8,791 bases of DNA, from positions 1 through 8,791 of the forward strand of contig CAJVZX010000031.1 of NCBI GenBank assembly GCA_913020625.1, given 5' to 3'. The notes below the pieces were generated by a model. The model saw only the letters and a program-made list of their open reading frames with translations, ran no database searches and was not told the DNA's origin. The stretch is from an uncultured Pelagibacterales bacterium (GTDB taxonomy: Bacteria; Pseudomonadota; Alphaproteobacteria; Pelagibacterales; Pelagibacteraceae). A program made the translations under genes and the position numbers. How positions within the stretch are numbered: position 1 is the stretch's first letter; the number at the start of each line of letters is the position of its first letter. Of this stretch, positions 6,068-8,791 are shown in pieces.

Positions 6068-7269
6068 AACAAAATATAGTTCAATTTATTTTAATTTATA
6101 TTTTTTCAATTATTACTTTATTGTTTTTATCAATTATTGTTAATTTTGTTTCAATTTCAATTTTTCTTTCAGAAGCTGTATTTAGTTACGAAAATATTTT
6201 TATCTTTGTCTTTACCAATTCAATAATATTTTTTTTTTTAAAAAAAATATTTGTTAATAAATTTGCAGAATTGTTATTTATAATATTTTCAATTTTTTTA
6301 TCTTATATTTTTATTTTTAATTTTAGTTTGAATATATCTAACTTGATCATTTTTATTACTACGATTTTAATATTTAATTATTTAATTATGAGTTATTTTG
6401 ATAAAAAAACTTTTAATAAATTTTTCTTTGAACAATCCTTTTTAAAATTTTTAAAGACCACTGGTCTTATTTTTTTCTCTTTTATTATAATTTTTCCATT
6501 CTATTTAATGTTTGTATCAAGTTTAAAAAGTCAAATGACCTTGATGCAATATCCAACGAACCTTAGTATTCCTTTTACTTTTTCAATTTCGGATTTTTTC
6601 TCAAGTTACATAGCCGTAATTACTGAATATAATTTCTTAACTTTTGCATTAAATAGCACCATAGTCTCCTTTGTAACTGTATTAATTAGTCTATTATTTT
6701 CAATACCTGGTGCTTACGCAGTTGCAAGACTTCGGTTTAAAGGAAGAACTCAACTTTCTTCATCCATATTACTCGTTTATATGGTTCCAGCCATTGTATT
6801 AGTAATTCCTCTTTACGTAATTTTTAGTCAGCTAGGATTTCGAAACAGTCTTTTTAGTCTTATGATTGTTTATCCAGCTACAACCATTCCAGTTGCCCTT
6901 TATATGTTTCAAGGTTATTTTAAAGGCATACCCTATGAACTTGAAGAGGCAGGATTAATCGATGGTTGTTCCCGTATAAGTGTAATTTTGAAAATTACTT
7001 TGCCATTAAGCATTCCTGCAATTCTATCAGTATCACTATATGTCTTTATGATTGCTTGGAATGAGTTTTTATTTGCTTTTATGTTCTTAGATAATCAAGA
7101 ATATTTTACCTTACCTCGAGGACTCTATACGCAACTAGATGACCAAGAAGTTCCAAGACAATATTTAATGGCTGGATCTGTTATGATAACTTTGCCAGTA
7201 TTATTTTTATTTTTTCTTTTCGAGCGTTATTTGGTAGGTGGTTTAACGGCAGGTAGTGTTAAAGGATGA
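6064..7269 (+). CDS. MalG-type sugar ABC permease with a multi-helix N-terminal extension
   Basis: This is the second membrane half of the importer. The ordinary MalG-like core runs from about residue 129 to 401: FLKTTGLIFFSFIIIFPFYLMFVSSLKS (helix 1), TFALNSTIVSFVTVLISLLF with SIPGAYAVARLRFKG, the helix SSILLVYMVPAIVLVIPLYV, the EAA loop YELEEAGLIDGCSRISVILKITLP (291-314), the AWNEFLFAFMF segment (331-341), and a C-terminal ERYLVGGLTAGSVKG that is very typical of the family. Residues 1-128 are extra: about four hydrophobic segments (roughly 5-35, 43-60, 67-87, 91-110) rich in Phe and Ile, not part of known MalG architecture. Their role is unknown; they could contact the Ig-like domain of the partner or anchor it. 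In the EAA loop Cys302 replaces the usual small Ala. A T11-A8 run lies at 6229-6247. The gene overlaps both neighbours by ATGA junctions, so the permeases and hydrolase are co-translated. Confidence 0.9.
   Translation: MKQNIVQFILIYIFSIITLLFLSIIVNFVSISIFLSEAVFSYENIFIFVFTNSIIFFFLKKIFVNKFAELLFIIFSIFLSYIFIFNFSLNISNLIIFITTILIFNYLIMSYFDKKTFNKFFFEQSFLKFLKTTGLIFFSFIIIFPFYLMFVSSLKSQMTLMQYPTNLSIPFTFSISDFFSSYIAVITEYNFLTFALNSTIVSFVTVLISLLFSIPGAYAVARLRFKGRTQLSSSILLVYMVPAIVLVIPLYVIFSQLGFRNSLFSLMIVYPATTIPVALYMFQGYFKGIPYELEEAGLIDGCSRISVILKITLPLSIPAILSVSLYVFMIAWNEFLFAFMFLDNQEYFTLPRGLYTQLDDQEVPRQYLMAGSVMITLPVLFLFFLFERYLVGGLTAGSVKG
6229..6247 (+). repeat. Homopolymer run T11 then A8 inside the MalG-type gene
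   Basis: Eleven T bases (6229-6239) are followed by eight A bases (6240-6247). The run encodes part of the extra membrane region (IIFFFLKKIF, about residues 54-63). Such runs are prone to polymerase slippage, so transcriptional frameshifting or sequencing error at this point is possible. The frame is open as given. Confidence 0.8.
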
Positions 7270-8555
7270 AATCACTTGAAAGAAAAGCAAAGGATAATCT
7301 CATTTTTAATGATAGAGGAGGATACACTTTCCCCACTCATAATCTCTATCCAGCACAATGGTGTTGGGACTCCTGTTTCGTTGCAATGGGTTTTGCTACC
7401 TTTGATATAGACAGAGCAATTCTTGAGCTGGAAAATTTATTTAAGGGACAATGGAAAAACGGAATGGTTCCTCACATTGTTTTTCATGAAAATGATTTAA
7501 GTTATTTTCCCAACTCAAAGTACTGGAATGTTTTAAATTTAGTTAAAGAATGTAATAATGTACACCTTGCAACATCAGGAATTACACAACCCCCCGTTGC
7601 TTCTATTGCAATAAGATGGATTATTGAGAGATACTCTTTAGAAGAAAAGCAATCTTTAAGAATAATTGAATTGATAAAAAAAATAATGTTATGGCATAAT
7701 TGGTTCTATGCTGAACGAAACCCTATGAAGACAAATTTAGTTAATATATTTCATCCTTGGGAGTCTGGTATGGATAATTCTCCTAACTGGGATGATCTAT
7801 TAAAGAACGTAAAGACTGATGAATTATTAGATATAGAAAAACTGAGAAAAGATACAACTTATGCAAATGCTAATGAAAGACCTACCACAGAAGAATACAA
7901 AAAATATATAAATCTTGTTGAAAATTTTAAGAAATTTAAATTTAATCAATTTGAAATTCATAAAAATAATCAGTTTTCAGTTATAGATACTGCTTTCAAT
8001 TCAATATTGATGAGAGCAAATATAGATTTAATTTGGCTCCACGATTATTTCAAAATAAAAAACAAGTTTGAATTAAAAACTTGGAACGAAAATGCCTTTT
8101 TAAATCTAGATACATTATGGTCTTCAGAGTTTAATCAATATGGTTGTTATGATTTAAATAGAAAGGAAAAAATATTTACTCCGTCGATATCACAATTTTT
8201 TATTCTTTTTGCAGGAGAAGCCGAAAACAAAAATATTCCAAAAATAATTGATAAATTAAAAGAGTGGTTGCCAAAAGTTAATTATCTAATGCCAAGTTTT
8301 TCACCTTATTCGGATAAATTTGATCCATCGCGTTACTGGAGAGGTCCAGTTTGGTTAATTGTTAATTGGATTATATATGAAGGATTGGTTAGATGTAATG
8401 AAACAACTATAGCGAATCGTATAAAGGATCACAGCATTAAGTTGATAGAAATTTCAGGTTTTAGAGAATATTACAATCCCATTGATGGGTCTGGATGTGG
8501 TGGAAGAAAATTTTCTTGGACTTCTTCGTTATATTTATCATGGTTAAATACTTGA
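7266..8555 (+). CDS. GH63/MGH1-like glycoside hydrolase, probably for glucosylglycerate, mannosylglycerate or a similar small glycoside
   Basis: This 429-residue cytoplasmic enzyme has no signal peptide and probably cleaves the imported glycoside. It has the (alpha/alpha)6-barrel signatures of the GH63/mannosylglycerate-glucosylglycerate hydrolase group: GGYTFPTHNLYPAQWCWDSCF (18-38), GQWKNGMVPHIVFHEN (61-76), HPWESGMDNSPNWDD (163-177), YWRGPVWLIVNWIIYEGL (about 359-376), and the C-terminal FREYYNPIDGSGCGG with KFSWTSSLYLSWL (399-427). By family pattern Asp170 is the candidate acid and Glu401 the candidate base, and Trp32-Asp35 belongs to the substrate pocket. Length is close to that of known glucosylglycerate hydrolases, and both ends look complete. 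The start overlaps the MalG stop (ATGA), with AAAGG just before it. Distant relatives include trehalases and amylo-glucosidases, so the exact substrate is uncertain. Context as the last gene of an importer operon supports intracellular release of a hexose from an osmolyte. Confidence 0.8.
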   Translation: MKSLERKAKDNLIFNDRGGYTFPTHNLYPAQWCWDSCFVAMGFATFDIDRAILELENLFKGQWKNGMVPHIVFHENDLSYFPNSKYWNVLNLVKECNNVHLATSGITQPPVASIAIRWIIERYSLEEKQSLRIIELIKKIMLWHNWFYAERNPMKTNLVNIFHPWESGMDNSPNWDDLLKNVKTDELLDIEKLRKDTTYANANERPTTEEYKKYINLVENFKKFKFNQFEIHKNNQFSVIDTAFNSILMRANIDLIWLHDYFKIKNKFELKTWNENAFLNLDTLWSSEFNQYGCYDLNRKEKIFTPSISQFFILFAGEAENKNIPKIIDKLKEWLPKVNYLMPSFSPYSDKFDPSRYWRGPVWLIVNWIIYEGLVRCNETTIANRIKDHSIKLIEISGFREYYNPIDGSGCGGRKFSWTSSLYLSWLNT

Positions 8556-8744
8556 TTATAAATATTAATTTATCTTATGAAAAATATGTGTAAGAATTAA
8601 GCCTATAAACAAATATGCAAAAATAAGATTTTAGAATAAGAAAAATTTAAAGAAATAATATCATCTTATGACCAGTGCTTCAATGACATCATTGATTGCA
8701 TGATAAAAGTGTTGGAGAAATTGAGGCCTTATAAAAAATAAAAA
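8556..8744. other. Spacer after the operon; no gene seen
   Basis: This is AT-rich DNA of about 190 bases with frequent stops in all frames and no ribosome binding site. A rightward terminator for the operon is not evident immediately after the hydrolase stop. A short leftward open stretch near 8665-8730 runs through the terminator stem and is not credible as a gene. Confidence 0.5.
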
Positions 8745-8776
8745 AACCCCAATAACACGTCGTGTTGATTGGGGTT
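8745..8776 (-). terminator. Intrinsic terminator, mainly for a leftward gene outside the window
   Basis: AACCCCAATAACAC pairs with GTGTTGATTGGGGTT around a three-base loop, about 14 pairs with one bulged G. Read leftward it is followed by TTTTTTATTTTTTA, a strong U-tract; read rightward the following TTATATTT is weaker. It therefore ends a convergent gene to the right, and may also end the sugar operon from the left. Confidence 0.85.
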
Positions 8777-8791
8777 ATATTTCGGCTCATC

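Noticed and set aside
8660..8760. Small leftward coding stretch ending near 8665
   Set aside because: It would have to run through the terminator stem and its U-tract, with no start signal; taken as chance.

Overview
The window joins two unlike regions. Positions 1 to about 3130 hold a leftward (minus-strand) block that looks like one end of a mobile element (integrated phage, phage satellite or plasmid-like island). Positions 3444 to 8555 hold a rightward sugar-uptake operon. The AT-rich DNA, compact overlapping genes, and a MalF/MalG-type importer next to a GH63-like hydrolase suggest an AT-rich marine alphaproteobacterium of the SAR11 or HIMB59/AEGEAN-169 kind. That placement is inference from style only, because no taxonomic marker gene is present.

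Mobile block, read leftward from about 3130: a 177-residue helix-turn-helix plus coiled-coil protein I do not recognise (2554-3087); a 300-base non-coding stretch with phased short direct repeats (2252-2553); a small AlpA/excisionase-like DNA-binding protein (2045-2251); a strong RNA hairpin; a free-standing CHC2-like zinc-finger protein (1507-2013); an unrecognised helical protein (1020-1505); and the start of a TOPRIM-type primase-helicase that runs off the left edge (1-1030). The last three genes abut or overlap, each with its own Shine-Dalgarno sequence, so they form a translationally coupled replication cassette. It resembles the primase-helicase of phages and islands, but the zinc finger is a separate polypeptide and the TOPRIM motif has lost key acidic residues. 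No integrase is visible, and the element boundary probably lies within 3130-3430.

Sugar operon, read rightward: a secreted family-1-type solute-binding protein (3444-4772); an intrinsic terminator or attenuator (4796-4821); a MalF-type permease with an extra periplasmic Ig/DUF11-like domain after its first helix (4826-6067); a MalG-type permease with an unusual N-terminal extension of about 128 residues and several helices (6064-7269); and a cytoplasmic GH63/MGH1-like glycoside hydrolase (7266-8555). The last three genes overlap by ATGA junctions. No ATP-binding subunit and no sugar regulator are present, so the ATPase must be encoded elsewhere or have been separated from the operon. The hydrolase family suggests that the imported solute is a small glycoside such as glucosylglycerate, mannosylglycerate or a related compatible solute, cleaved in the cytoplasm. 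The right end holds a spacer and an intrinsic terminator that works best for a leftward gene outside the window.
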